Assembly: GCA_032821775.1 (NCBI GenBank)
Contig: JAVLRN010000018.1
Location: forward strand, 310,001-374,000
Origin: Sanguinoderma infundibulare
Taxonomy: Eukaryota > Basidiomycota > Agaricomycetes > Polyporales > Polyporaceae
Direction: 5' to 3'
DNA: 64,000 bases
This document shows positions 10,374-21,844 of the stretch, piece after piece. Position numbers and translations under genes: made by a program. Numbering within the stretch: the stretch's first letter is position 1; each line of letters opens with the position of its first letter. The notes beneath the pieces are model-generated. The model had not been told where the DNA came from, ran no database searches, and saw nothing but the letters and a program-made list of their open reading frames with translations.

Positions 10374-12152
10374 TCAACCCCTCTGCACAATCTCGAACCC
10401 GTGGTACCTCCTCCACAACACATCCGTCACAAACCAGCTGAACGTGCTGAACTCCGTCCCGACGACGAACCACGCCTGGCCCGCCACCATCGCGTCCACG
10501 AACGGCGTCAAGAAGCCCCCCAGCGGCACCCCGTCCGTCTCGCTCCGCAGCGTATCGAGCGGGCGCGTCTGGTCGGCAAAGTCCTCGAGGAAGAACGCGC
10601 ACGGGAACGTGCGGAGGAAACGCCAGAGGAGCGGGTTGAGCGCGGGCAATTCGGCGTCCGTGGCGATGTACAGCGGCGCGTTGAGCCTCAGGAGGTGAGG
10701 TGCGCGATGGAGGCGGCCGCGGCAGGGGAATGCAGCAGCTGGAGACGCGTTCGAAGGAAAGGGAGGGAGCGGGGGATGTGGGGATCGCAGTGCAGGAGCA
10801 TCGGGAGCGAAGGTTGGGGGATCTAAGCCGTCTTCTTCAGGGAAGGACTGTTCTTCGAGGTCCGCAATCTCCTGGGCGGAGAACCCAAGACCGGATTGCA
10901 GCAGCTTCCACCAGGACCGACGGACGATCTCTGCGGAGTGCAACTCGAAGTATGCGTCGCCGATTCGGAGGTGCACGGCGAGGTATGACCGGCCGAGCGC
11001 CGCGCGAATGTCGTTCGTGATACTGACAAGGTGCGGGTTCGTGAACGCCATCTGCTCGCGCACCCGCCTGCGCAGGAGGACATTCTCCCGAGTCCGTAAA
11101 TGCAGGCGAGACGAGCCGAACAACGTTCCAAGCATGACGAGCCGCTCGGGACGGCTTGCGAGCACTGAGATGTGGATGGATTCGGAGAACTTGCGCTGGG
11201 AGGGATTTCGAGTGACGAAGTCCCGAAACGTGTAGTGGTGTCGAGACTCGTCCTTGAGGCGAAATATGTCTCCTTCAGCAGAGATGTCCAAGTGGTCTTG
11301 AAGCCAGGCATCGGTGAAGTTCCATCCGGAGAGGAGAGGCTGGCTGCTTCGAATCCCCGAGAGGTCCACAAGCCAGTCCCAAGGTATATGCGTGTACCTC
11401 CAGTAGTCTTCGCATTCTGGGAACAAGACCGGGTCGTCATGAGAGATCGAAGAGCAATGTTTGGGCCCCGCTTTGGTCATCGCATTAGCAGCCATGCCGT
11501 AGAGGTCGTCAAACCGGCCATACGCTAGCGGGTCGCCGAGACGAATAGCGGACAGTAACAGAGTACGATTTAAGATCAGAGCGAGGACCAGAGCGTTTTC
11601 GAGGGCGATACGTTGGTTGTGGAAACCGCTGTGAGGTAGATACGCAAGAAACTTGGTGGAGGGTGCCACGACGCGAATATCGGAGGCGAAACTGGGTGGG
11701 TCGATAGGAACCCGTTGTGTATCTAGTATCGGGCCTGAGATGAACGACACTCCGGGGCTAACAAGCCAGGTAGAAACAAGAAGAGCATAAGCTGTGTAGA
11801 TGGACGTGATAGAAGCCACCAGAAGGATAATGACGATCGCTGCGATTTGGTTGTCGTAGGACTTTCGTAGAGGGGTTCTGACATGAGAGTTCGAACGCGG
11901 AGTTGACTGGACAGGCTGCGCCTGAGGTTGGAATAAGACCGTTGCACGAATGGTGTCTTCGTTTGGCCTTCGTTTTTCTAGAGCGTATGCGGGGCTCGCT
12001 GGATGCCTAAAGTTAAAATATTGACCAATGCTCGGAGGTCAATATCAATCACAACCTCCAGAGAGAGTACTGTGTGTAACTTACATGGCAACTGATATGC
12101 GTTCCTGCAAAACGTGTTGGTCTGGAATACGTAGTCGAGCGTCGATGAACAT
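10374..12152 (-). CDS. O-fucosyltransferase-like membrane protein (fungal CigA-like)
   Basis: The protein is predicted to be a type II Golgi/ER membrane protein. A cytoplasmic tail of about 50 residues (with RKSYDNQ just before the membrane) is followed by the hydrophobic stretch IAAIVIILLVASITSIYTAY. The lumenal domain holds YLPHSGFHNQRIALENAL, the donor-pocket signature of GDP-fucose O-fucosyltransferase-like proteins, and AVHLRIGDAYFE, the HxR-type motif. The C-terminal part ends FSWFVTDVLWRRYHGFE. An intron at 12007-12084 precedes the main exon. The start is ambiguous: an ATG at 12152 gives 22 extra residues, and an ATG formed across the intron (AT|G) is also possible. The acceptor sugar chain or protein is unknown; the activity is inferred from the family. 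Confidence 0.75.
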
Positions 12153-12412
12153 GCATCATTGGGCGCCGGCGAACAACTTTAGGGCAGGTCGCAACATCCC
12201 CAAGGGGTAACCCCAGCGGCGCTCCTGAGTCCAAGTGCGCCTTCAACTGGATCGCACAACTAGGACTGGATGAAGACTCTTCAAGCTCTGTCGAATCCAA
12301 GCCCGTATGGCCGTAGCTCAGAAGCCTTCAACTGACCGTCTCTTCGAGCCCATTTTCATGCAACGTCCACATGCGATATCTCCGAGAATAATCAAGGCCA
12401 CATAACAACTCT
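12153..12412. other. Upstream region of the fucosyltransferase-like gene
   Basis: About 260 bases lie between the 3' end of the next minus-strand gene and this gene's start. No motif was recognised. Confidence 0.4.
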
Positions 12413-13407
12413 TTACACAATATTGACGGTGAGTAGCGTAACGATACCGTCGACAGCAATCCCTATGCGAACGCGGACAGTTTACGTCGTCAGTTTACCT
12501 TCACATTGGAGCACTCCAAGTGCAGTGCGGCAGCACGAGCTCACCGTGGTTCACGCCGTTGGAGCCGGCGGGCATGAGGCCCGTGATGTTCTGCGCGGTC
12601 GTCGAATACGTGACGCCTCCGAAGCTCGTCGTGCCCAGCGCGTTCTGGACCAACAGGTCCCGCCCGACGTCGTACCCGTCCGGCACGATCGTGTGGTTCT
12701 CCTCCAAGTCCTCTTCCTTCGACACCCTGCGGTGGTCAAACAACAAACGTCAGCGCGCAGCAGCACAGTGCGTTGGAGGAACGAAAAAAATAGTCACGCG
12801 AGGAACACGGCGCCGCTGTCCGCCAAGGACCCGTTCTGGAAGTACACCCGGAAGTGGTTCCCGCCGATGAGGGTCTCGAGGCAGGTCCCGAGCTCTGCGT
12901 TCCCGAAGTCCTGGCGCAGCTCGATGCTCTGGTTCACCGCGCCGTTCCCGTCGCCCAGGTTAGCCGTGAAAGGGTTTCCAAGGTGGATACCGAGGCATTC
13001 CTCCGAGCTAGAACGTCCGGGCATCCAGCGGTAAGTACACACGGTGGGTGGCCGAGGCGCAGGGAGCAGGACATACAAGCCGATGGCCCTGGCAAAGTTG
13101 ACCACGCCGTCCAGGTTTAGAACACCTGGGGAGCTTAGTCCCGAGATGATGACCTGAGGCGGCCAGGAATGGGTCAACGGGAACTCGGAGCACTTCACAC
13201 GGTGAGAACACACGAGCTTAACTAACGCACGTTCAACGGTTCTCCCAGTCCTCCCCCGGCGTCGATGAACATGGAACCTCCACCGTCTGCCGGGTTGAAG
13301 AACGCCGTGGCCCCACGTTTGTCGACCGCCGCGACGAAAGTGATGGCGGAGAGGAGCAGGGGTCCGAAGACAGCCAAGACGACAAGCTTCCAGTTCGCGA
13401 AAGGCAT
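12413..13407 (-). CDS. Conserved basidiomycete membrane-anchored or secreted protein
   Basis: It starts MPFANWKLVV with a hydrophobic N-terminal segment (residues 7-26) that is a signal peptide or anchor. FFNPADGGGSMFIDAGGGLG and GEPLN follow. After an intron come VIISGLSSPGVL, FARAIGF and ECLGIHLG, then LGDGNGAVNQ, GTCLE, GGNHFRV, DSGAVFLAVSKEED, YDVGRD and TYSTTAQNITGLMPAGS. The final small exon (NHGIAVDGIVTLLTV, end 12413) is a hydrophobic C terminus, reached by an intron after NHG. The introns join in frame with canonical sites. I recall many agaricomycete proteins with this pattern, all without assigned function. The ASN-rich conserved core and cysteines suggest an extracytoplasmic domain. 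Confidence 0.75.
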
Positions 13408-14299
13408 CGTTTGACGGGGGTATGGTATCGCAGGGCAAGGACTTGAAGAGCAAAAGGTCTCAAGGATCCTAGCCATCGCCCGCCGCGCTCCACGAACTAA
13501 ATACTCGTCCGTCCTGTTAGCGAGAGAGCCAGAGTCGAGCATCTGGGACGGGAAGCATGTTTGCGGAAGTGGAACGTGCCCGGCTTCCTCTACTGCGATT
13601 AGCGGGATCAGAAACAGTCCTTCCCATGGACGCGGTCTTTTTATGACGTGAAGCCTGCAAGCGTCGCACATGGAATCAGTAGTCTGTCCCAAGAGCACTG
13701 ATTATAGGTTTGCGTTTCGCCATCTGCTACAATGTTCGACGTCAGTTCCTCGCGAATTTGGGCAGCGGCTCAGTCGTGGAAGCCCGCCACGTGTGCTTGC
13801 CATGTGCCAATACTCACTTCTCTTGGGCTACAGGCTTGACAAGAGGGTCATGCTATCGATCATGAAGACAGAAGGTAAAGGGACAGCTCGAGTGTAGCAT
13901 GATCCAGCACGACAGGAATGACAAGCACCCAGGCTAGTCTCGACCAAGAACCATTCGTCGTGGGAGGGGCTTGGAACCAGTCCACACCGCGACGACATCC
14001 GAGTATAATAGAGTTTTTATTCCGGTGAGGACCCATATGAATTCCCACATCTGTCGGTATCGTGAGCTGTGTCGTGAGCGGTATCACTGATCAGTACCAC
14101 GTAAGTAACTTAGTACAGTAATACAGGCGGGGGCATATATAGCCACTTCAAAGAGAGGAGGAAGACGTCAGTAACCCAAAATCGTTTTCCCCGTTCTACA
14201 GCGCCAACTCGCCCTCGGGGAAGCTTCTTCTACAACACCTTCTGCTGCCTCACTGCACCCTCTCGAGGACGCTGGGGTAACACAGCCCGCACTCAGCGC
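13408..14299. other. Intergenic region, no recognised gene
   Basis: This is the promoter side of the minus-strand gene ending at 13407 and the 3' side of the phosphate transporter. Short open stretches in it look random. No repeat was identified. Confidence 0.5.
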
Positions 14300-16903
14300 T
14301 CAACGACGCGCGCGCTCGCGCAGCTCCTGATGGTAGATCACGTCCGGATCGCGGTCGCGGACCTCGGGGAGGAGGAGCGTGCACACCGCGCCGGCGATAC
14401 AACACGCGAAGAAGACTGTTCACACACGCTCCGTCAGCATCGTTACGCGCGGACGATAGAGAAGAGAGAAGATAGAAGAGAGGGGAGGGGAGGGGAAGGA
14501 GGGAAGGACGCACTCCAGAGGACGGCGGGCGTGCCGATCTTCTTCGAGAGCGAGTTGAAGGCGAGCGCGGAGATGATCGCGCCGGCCTTGCCGCAGGCGG
14601 CGGACATGCCGTGCGCGGAGGCGCGGAAGCGGGTCGGGAAGACCTCAGCGGGGTAACACTGTTAAGAGAAACGCAAGGTCAGCTGGGTGGGCATCGGACA
14701 TTATTTATACGTTACGCACGTAGGTGGTGCTGTCGAAGCACGTCAGTACGCGATAATGTGGGATATGCATAGAGGAGGGGAGACGTACGTGTTGGCGCCA
14801 AAGTTGAAGAAGAACTGGAGGAAGGCGAAGTTGACGATGAACGCCGCCGGGCTCAGCGTGTAGAACTTGCCCGCGAGGATGCCGACTGTGTATAACACGC
14901 CGTCAGCCGTCTTCGCCCCAGAGAGCGAAACAGAACGCGTACGGAAGAGCGCGGCGAGTAAGAAGCCCTGGATCTGGATCCACTTGCGCCCGAGCTTCTC
15001 GATCGTCAAGATGGACACGTAGTACCCGGGCACGAATCCGAGCGCCGTAATGATCAAGTTGCCGATGCCGATCTTGAACAGCCTGTTCCACGCTGTCCCC
15101 GTCTTGCCGTCGAACCCAATCTGCTGCAGCACGACATTCTGGTTGAGGTTGATGCCGTAGAAGGCGATGTCGAGCAGGAACCAGCACGAGCAGGTGCCGA
15201 TGAGGATCTTAAGGTGGCGCCACTCGGAGAAGTACTGCGCGAACTCGCGGAAGTGCGAGCTCTTGGCGGCCGCGAGCTCCTTCGCGCTCGCCTTGGTTTC
15301 CTCCGCGGCGGAGGAGGACTCGTCGTCGGGCCTTGCCTCCTTGCCGGTGGGCTCGGCGCCCGCCTTCTTCTTCTTGAGGTCGTCTGCCTCTTCGTCCTCG
15401 ATCCGGGCGGCGTTCTTCCGGGCCTCCTCGTAGCGCGTGGACTCCGGGAGGGTCAGACGCTGGTAGAGGGTGCCGAACGCGGGGACGAGAGAAAGGCCGA
15501 CGAGGATACGCCAGACTGTGAACAGGAAGAGAGAACGTTCAAGCCGAACGGTCAGCGATCGGGAAGGGGGGACGTACCTCCATCGACTTTGCTGGTTTTG
15601 CCGTCGACGTCCATCGTCTGGTGGTAGCACGCGAGGATGATGATGAACGCGAGGGCGCCGACGAAGGAGCCCCAGCCCTGGTTCGCGAAAATGTACGCGA
15701 GGAGGGTGCCACGGCGGCGGAGGTTCGCGCGGTCGGTGGCGACGGACGCGGACATGGGGTAGTCCCCACCGACGCCGATGCCGAGGATGATACGCCATAC
15801 ACCGAGCCAGATGAGTGCGCCGTTGGGCGAGATAGCGCCTGATGGTGCGGAGGGCGGGAGTGAGCAATCGCAATCGCAGGACGGGTTTAAACTTGAAAGA
15901 GCGTGCAGGTCAGAACGACTCGTCGCGGACCATTGGCAGCGGACAGTGAACAGCAGCGTAGTAACCCGCCGCGACTACAGAGATTGTAGCCGTCGTGTGA
16001 CCTGAGACATGGCACACCACTACGATGATCTTTAGAGTAGCCGCGGCGGAGGACGGGAGCAATTCACGGCGACGGTCTCCACAATGGCCCGGACGAGCTG
16101 TTCTGATATGCATGCGGAAGGCGGTTGACTTACCGGTGGGATCGCAGATAGAGCCAATCGTAGCGAAAATGATGAGCATGAGCTCCTTGCCGTCTGTCAT
16201 GTGCGCTAGTTCAGTGTTCCATTCATCGGGCCAGGAGGGCCGAGTGGAGCACAAGTGTGCACGGGATACTCACAGACTGCCTTACGGCCGAAGTAGTCGG
16301 CGGAGTAGCCTGGAGCACGGAATAATTCGGTTAGACCATTCTTGGCGCGGAATCTCGGCCAAGGCATTGGGCCTTCGAGGGGCGGGGTCACACGAGCAGG
16401 ACGCACCAAAGGCGAACTGGCCGATGACGCTGCCAATGTTCGCGCCAGCCTTGATGAAGCCCTCCAAGCCGGGGGGGAGGGAAGCTCCGCCGTAGAGGCG
16501 GTACTGAAGCATAGTAGCAACAGGCTTGACATGGAAGATGCGTTCAGGTGACTGAACAATTTGCCATCGATGGGTGGGCACTCACATTGATGATAAATAA
16601 ATCGTAAGCTTGAGAAGCGTCAGGACGATTTCAAAACACTCTGAACGATGTTGGGCGCACCATCGAGGAAGAACCCGACCTAAACAGAGGGAGGGGAGGA
16701 GGTGAAGACCTGGTCGTGTGATCGGGTGCAAGGACGGACGGACGTACCCCGGCAATGCCCAATAGCTTCACTTCCCGGTACGAGAGAAGGAAGGGGAGGC
16801 GGACATCGGCCTCTCGCTCGAATTCCTCGAGGTTGGACTTGTGGACCGTCGGGCGATCCTCGATCGATGGGCCGTCATGCCTCGGAGCCGAGTCGGAGGA
16901 CAT
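14300..16903 (-). CDS. Inorganic phosphate transporter, PHO84-like (MFS)
   Basis: This is a major facilitator superfamily phosphate:H+ symporter of the plasma membrane. It starts [11 protein letters not shown] (ATG at 16903). Exon 1 runs to GIAG at 16748, and [44 protein letters not shown] and then [14 protein letters not shown] sequence follow, the phosphate:H+ symporter signature. A central cytoplasmic loop rich in Lys/Glu (residues in the KKKKAGAE area) separates the two six-helix halves, as usual for PHO84. The C half has [39 protein letters not shown] and ends in [15 protein letters not shown] with a short charged tail. At least nine introns are needed. One of them (after IVQ) would be only 31 bases, so that junction is uncertain. 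Confidence 0.85.
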
Positions 16904-18021
16904 GGCTCGTGCGGGCGTGAGTGCGCGGAAGAAGTGACGAAAGGTGGGAAGAGAGTGAAGAAGAGAAGGTTGCGGGCCTTCTCTGGACACCTGTCGGGCT
17001 ATAAGGTGAGCGAGAGCGAGCGGGCGAGGACAGACGAGGGCGGGGTAAGTATTGATGCGGACGCACGTTCGTCGACTAACTCGAACGCAGTGCAATGAGA
17101 GGTCCACTCGCTTAGCGGTGCGGGCGAGAGTGCCGCAGCGCGTCAAAGTGCGTCCAACGCGGCCGTAAAATCTGAACGCTACCACTTTCGGACACCGTCG
17201 CATGCCCGGGACACAGCCACATCCGATCAGCGGGGCAGCGACCAAGGACGTGTTTACCAACTGACTCGGATGCCAGCTATGTACGCACCATGCCAACATT
17301 GAGATATTTGACAAGCTGTCGACTGAGGTATCGCTTTGCTGGTTTACCGCGTTGATGCGTCTACCGAATCAAGTGATCCCATGGTCACCGATAGCCCCTC
17401 TTTCGCGATCGGATGTTGCGAAGGCAAACGTTCTCCTATGCTTCAATTCATCACCGGCCCCTAGAAGTCTCGCGGAACTATTTTGCGTCATGACGCACAC
17501 CTTCGGGGCTTTCTCACTCCGTTACACCTCCACTGAGGGCGATGCACTTACTCACTGAATGTCAATGACAAGCTCTTGTGGCGGCGGCGGCGATGTCCTT
17601 CCGTGCATAGGCGATCCGTGCAGAGCGACAGAGGATGGGACTGACTCTGTCGCCCGCAGTACCCACGTTCGTCAAGCATTCATGCTCACAGCCTGCATTT
17701 TTGTTTGACCGGAGGATACGCCCTACTCGGTACCGCTTCATCATATACATGCATCATTGTTGCCAGATCTAGACCAAGGTAGCTACATACATCCATATCC
17801 GACTTCATCCGCAGTTCATGCCTCTTCTTCTTTCTCGCGAAAGCCTCAACCAAGGTACCTACGGCGTAAGTTCTATCGCCTTTCGCTGAACTGAATGTTA
17901 TTATGGTGCAGATCCGTGCTGGTGGTATTGGCATCTCACCATAAAACATACCTCACGTGTTGTCATGGCCGCGTCTCGGGCGCGCATGCAGTTATGTTGT
18001 TTAATGATGGAATTTCCACCA
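16904..18021. other. Promoter side of the phosphate transporter; no gene recognised
   Basis: This region of more than 1.1 kb has no coding family I recognise. A single palindromic E-box CACGTG lies at 17954-17959, the type bound by PHO4 in yeast, but it is about 1 kb from the gene and one 6-mer is expected by chance. Confidence 0.4.
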
Positions 18022-18125
18022 GCTGATATGGCCGAGTCGTTAAGGCGAGTGATTTGAATAACTGTTGAACATGTTTCGCTATCACTTGGGCGTTGCCCGC
18101 GTAGGTTCAAATCCTGCTGTCAGCG
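18022..18125 (+). tRNA. tRNA-Ser(UGA) with a 22-base intron
   Basis: A 7-base acceptor stem (GCTGATA with TGTCAGC) closes the cloverleaf. The D arm contains the A box TGGCCGAGTCG typical of class II tRNAs. The anticodon stem AGTGA (18048-18052) pairs with TCACT (18082-18086), with anticodon TGA at 18055-18057. The intron is 18059-18080, at the standard position one base after the anticodon. The long variable arm (GGGCGTTGCCC) and a T arm with TTCAAAT support serine. Discriminator base G is at 18125. Confidence 0.93.
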
Positions 18126-18734
18126 TGAATAGATCCGGAGGCATGAGGCCTTAGGATTTGTTTTGCCAAGCTGTTGGACCTTCATAAGCTCGATTATTGA
18201 AGTCTATTCGTGCACGTAGATTGCCTCACGGTCAATCGTTGTTTCTAGAAAGTCAAAATCGAACGCGCTGCAGGGCGTGTATATACGATACGACTACTTG
18301 CAGAGATGAACGTTGAACGTGAGATGTACTTATGGCGGGATGGCGGCACTACATATGTAAGTAGCAGTCTTCCACCCTGCCACGGGCGTGCGATGCCGGC
18401 TGCGGAGCGATGGTTCTTACGCAATAACTTGTTGGCCGGCCTCACCGTGTTTGTCGACGGTGGGTTACTTACGTTCACGTCGAAACAGCACCACCGAGGC
18501 CGCCGGCCGAGCGGGTGGGCAAAGGCAGAGACGCCGGGACGGGGTTTTAATCTCCGCCGGGTGGGCGGAGGCTGGGGAGTGGGTCGCGACTGGGCGCTCT
18601 GCTATTCGCCAACGCTCTCGTCGTCGTCGTCGCGCTGCGACCCTCCAGCATCGTCCTCGCCGTATTTGCCAACCCGCCCGCTCGTTTATTGCTTTCGCTG
18701 CTTTGTCTTCTCCCCTGCAGAGGGTGGTCGAACC

Positions 18735-20511
18735 ATGCTCCGGCTGACCTCGGACCACTTTCCAGTCTGTGAGTACTTGTCCGTTTCTTGTCTCTTTATC
18801 GCTGCATGCATGCCGATCGACACTGCCGCTAACCCGTCCTCGTTCGCCCTCATCCAGTTGTTCCATTCGGGGTCATTGGGTGAGTCCCCGTCATCTCTGC
18901 CTATTCCTCGTCTTCTATCCCTCCTTGTTCCCTGACAACGCCCTCCAGCTTCTACCGTTACTTGTGGTACCTAATTCGCATAGTTGCCTCCCTCACCTAC
19001 CGCCCCGTCCCTCTCCCTGAAAACCCCACCTACATCGCAGAAGAGGATGTCACTATCATCGTCCCCACCATCGACGCCGGCGAGGAGTTCAAGGAGGCCG
19101 CCCACAGTTGGCTCGTCGGCAAGCCCAAGGAGATCATCATCATCACCGAGGAGAAGATGCTTGGTCCCCTCCAGGACCTCGCAAATGCCGTAGACCCAGA
19201 CCGCATCCGTGTCCTCACCGTCCCATTCGCCAACAAACGTCTCCAGATGTCTCACGGCATCAAGAACACCACAACAGACATCATCGTCTTCGCCGACGAC
19301 GACGCGATCTGGCCCCCCACCCTCCTCCCGTACGTACTCGCTTGTTTCGAGGATCAGAAGGTCGGCGGTGTCGGCACCTCCCAGCGTGTCCAGCCCGTCG
19401 GTAAGTCCATGACCGTTTGGGAAGTCCTCGCTGCCTTCCGTCTCTCCATCCGAAACATCGAGATTGCATCCTCGACCCACATCGACGGCGGTCTCCCCTG
19501 TCTCTCGGGTCGTACTGCCGCCTACCGCACCGTCATCCTCAAGGACCCGGAGTTCTTGCACGGTTTCACCCACGACTACTGGCTTGGCAAATACCAGCTC
19601 AACTCTGGCGACGACAAGTTCCTCACCCGCTGGATGGTCAGCCACGGCTGGAACACCTATGTCCAGTGCTGCAAGGAGGCAGAACTTCTCTCCACCATGA
19701 AGCCCAACTGGCGCTTCTTGAAGCAGGTCCTCCGCTGGACACGTAACACATGGCGCTCTGATCTTCGTTCTCTCTTCATGGAGCGCCATGTATGGACGTC
19801 CCACCCGTACGTTGCATACACCATGGTAAGCGCCTCGTTTCACCTCCATCCCTCCGCAGCCGCTGACGGTGCGGGTCTAGGTGGATAAGCTCTTTAACCC
19901 CTTGACGCTCCTTGCCGGTCCCTTCTTCGTCGGCGTTGTTGTCTACAAGTCTACCATTCCCGTAGACAAGGGTGGCTTCCACCTGCCGTGGTGGTATGTG
20001 AAGCGTCTGATCAGAAGCTGGATCACTTAGACTCAAGATTTTCTCCCTTCTTCAGGAACGTCATCGTTAGCTACTTCGTTTGGCTTCTCGCGACGAGGAC
20101 AGCAAAGCTGCTTCCCCATCTCTGGCATCGACCGCAGGACGTGATCCATGTTCCCGCGTTCATCCTGTTCGGGTACTACTTCTCGATCATGAAGATCTAC
20201 GCGCTACTAACTCTCCATGAGGTACGTGGCGCTTCTCATTTCTGCTTCCCGTCTCTCTCGGCTTAAATCCTATGCCCCAGACTGGTTGGGGCACCCGTGC
20301 CGGTATCGGCGATGCCAGGGCTGCGACCGCCGCGGCGGATGTGGGTGGCCAGCCGGCTGCTGGGTACGCGGAGAAGCTTCCGGAGACTCCGACCTACCCC
20401 CAGCACCAGTACGCGTCACAAGAGTATTCGCCATACCAACATCAGCAGCAACACCAGCAGCAGTATTATCAGCAGCCCGCAGTCGAGTTACAGCAAGGAT
20501 ACGCACGGTGA
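18735..20511 (+). CDS. Family 2 glycosyltransferase, hyaluronan-synthase/CPS1-like
   Basis: This is a processive polysaccharide synthase of the plasma membrane. A 34-base exon (18735-18768) and a 22-base exon (18858-18879) join the long exon (18949-19825) in frame and supply an N-terminal membrane segment. The catalytic domain shows VTIIVPTID, the nucleotide-sugar motif VFADDDAIWP, GGLPCLSGRTAAYR, SGDDKFLTRW and the product-binding QVLRWTRNTWRSD. After TM the last three exons (19881 onwards) carry FNPLTLLAGPFFVGVVV, an aromatic second helix and FGYYFSIMKIYALLTLHE, then a Gln/His/Tyr-rich cytoplasmic tail. Cryptococcus CPS1 makes hyaluronan. Here the product is unknown and could be another beta-linked polymer. 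Confidence 0.85.
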
Positions 20512-21844
20512 CCGTCGCAGGCGTCACACAAGGAGGGGTGTACACGAGATGAGATGATCATGACTCGGACCACACGATACGTTGGATTTGTTTCCCTTAC
20601 CTGCTTTGCCACACCCGCTACTGCTGTCCCCTCTCCACGGTCTCCGGTGCTCCTCGCTTCCCCCTGCTTGCTGCATGCGCCACTCCTACGCTCGCTGACC
20701 TAGAATACTCGGAATATACCTACGGTGTCCCACACGCGCGGTGCATGGAAACTTGCTGCCGCTGCTGCTCGCGCCTATCTGCACCGGTCGACGCCCGCCA
20801 CTCACATCATCCATCATCATCATCACCATCACGCCCACATTGTGCTCTCATCCGATCTGCTCGCACCGCAGGTGGTGTGTACATTTAATATGTACGAGTT
20901 CTTGCACCAAGAAGTACAAAGTACCAGTACCCAGGACGCTCTTCTTTAGTACCATTTACTCATAGATACCAGTCCAAACGACCCCTCGATCTGGCGGCTC
21001 CCGTCCCTCCCCCACCCTCTGCGCCGTCAACCCACCATCACACTACCTTTAACGCAACAGCATGGACAATGTTCATAAGTACGTACGTACCGGACCCTAC
21101 GGCATCTGTCTATTTTTTACTTACCCTTCCACGCATGTGCATTGCCGTCGGCCGTGGTCCTTGTCGTCGTATATACACTACCCCGTTTTTTTGCTCCCCG
21201 TGGTCTTGGTCTCGGTGTCGGACGTCTGTATACTTATTTTCGAACGTTCCGCCCTCTGAGACGGTAGGTACGTTTTTTAATTGGACGTTGCGCGTTACCC
21301 CTGAGTGTAACTCAACTTTTTATCGATCGGTGCCGTGCGATCGACATGCACGTCTCCCCTATCTGAGACTGTAAACCCAACGCCAAAACCAACCCTGAGG
21401 AGCCCTAACGACGGCGATAGGTTCTTGGCAGCTTGGCGTCCGGTCAATTGCTTGATCGACGGAAAGTCTACTGTAAGTCTCGAAGACAGCCTGTATCACA
21501 TATGTTTCTTTACTTGGCTCTCGCCGGTGCACACGTTGTATCAATTCCTAATGTGTCTATAACTTCCGGTCTACACGAGTCTTTGCTATCTTCATCTTCG
21601 CCCATTTATATATAGGATCGGTACCTTACGCCCATACGGTACAGGTCTAAGTACAGCATCAGAATACACACACATCGCTATTTATACTTCTAGGAACCGG
21701 AGCCCCGACATGGCCAGAACCTGACCGCATCCACCCACCCACTTCCATCCTCCCACACCCACGACTGGCCGGAACCGCAGTCCTGAGTTCTACCAGACGG
21801 AAACCATCACATGTAACTCGCGGCCTTTTGAGAACTTCCTCAAC
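20512..21844. other. Intergenic region, no recognised gene
   Basis: It lies between convergent genes. A CAT-rich simple repeat sits at 20806-20835. Polypyrimidine and TACGTAC-like patches occur, but no repeat family or RNA gene was recognised. Confidence 0.5.

Noticed and set aside
17954..17959. PHO4-type E-box controlling the phosphate transporter
   Set aside because: A single hexamer about 1 kb from the start codon is expected by chance in a region this size.
18306..18935. Long open stretch before the glycosyltransferase on both strands
   Set aside because: Composition is simple (Ser/Arg/Pro on all frames) and it is the leader and first intron region of the gene at 18735.
20725..20965. 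Histidine-rich open stretch downstream of the family-2 glycosyltransferase
   Set aside because: It comes from a CAT/CAC simple repeat, has no homologous motif, and frames overlap equally well.
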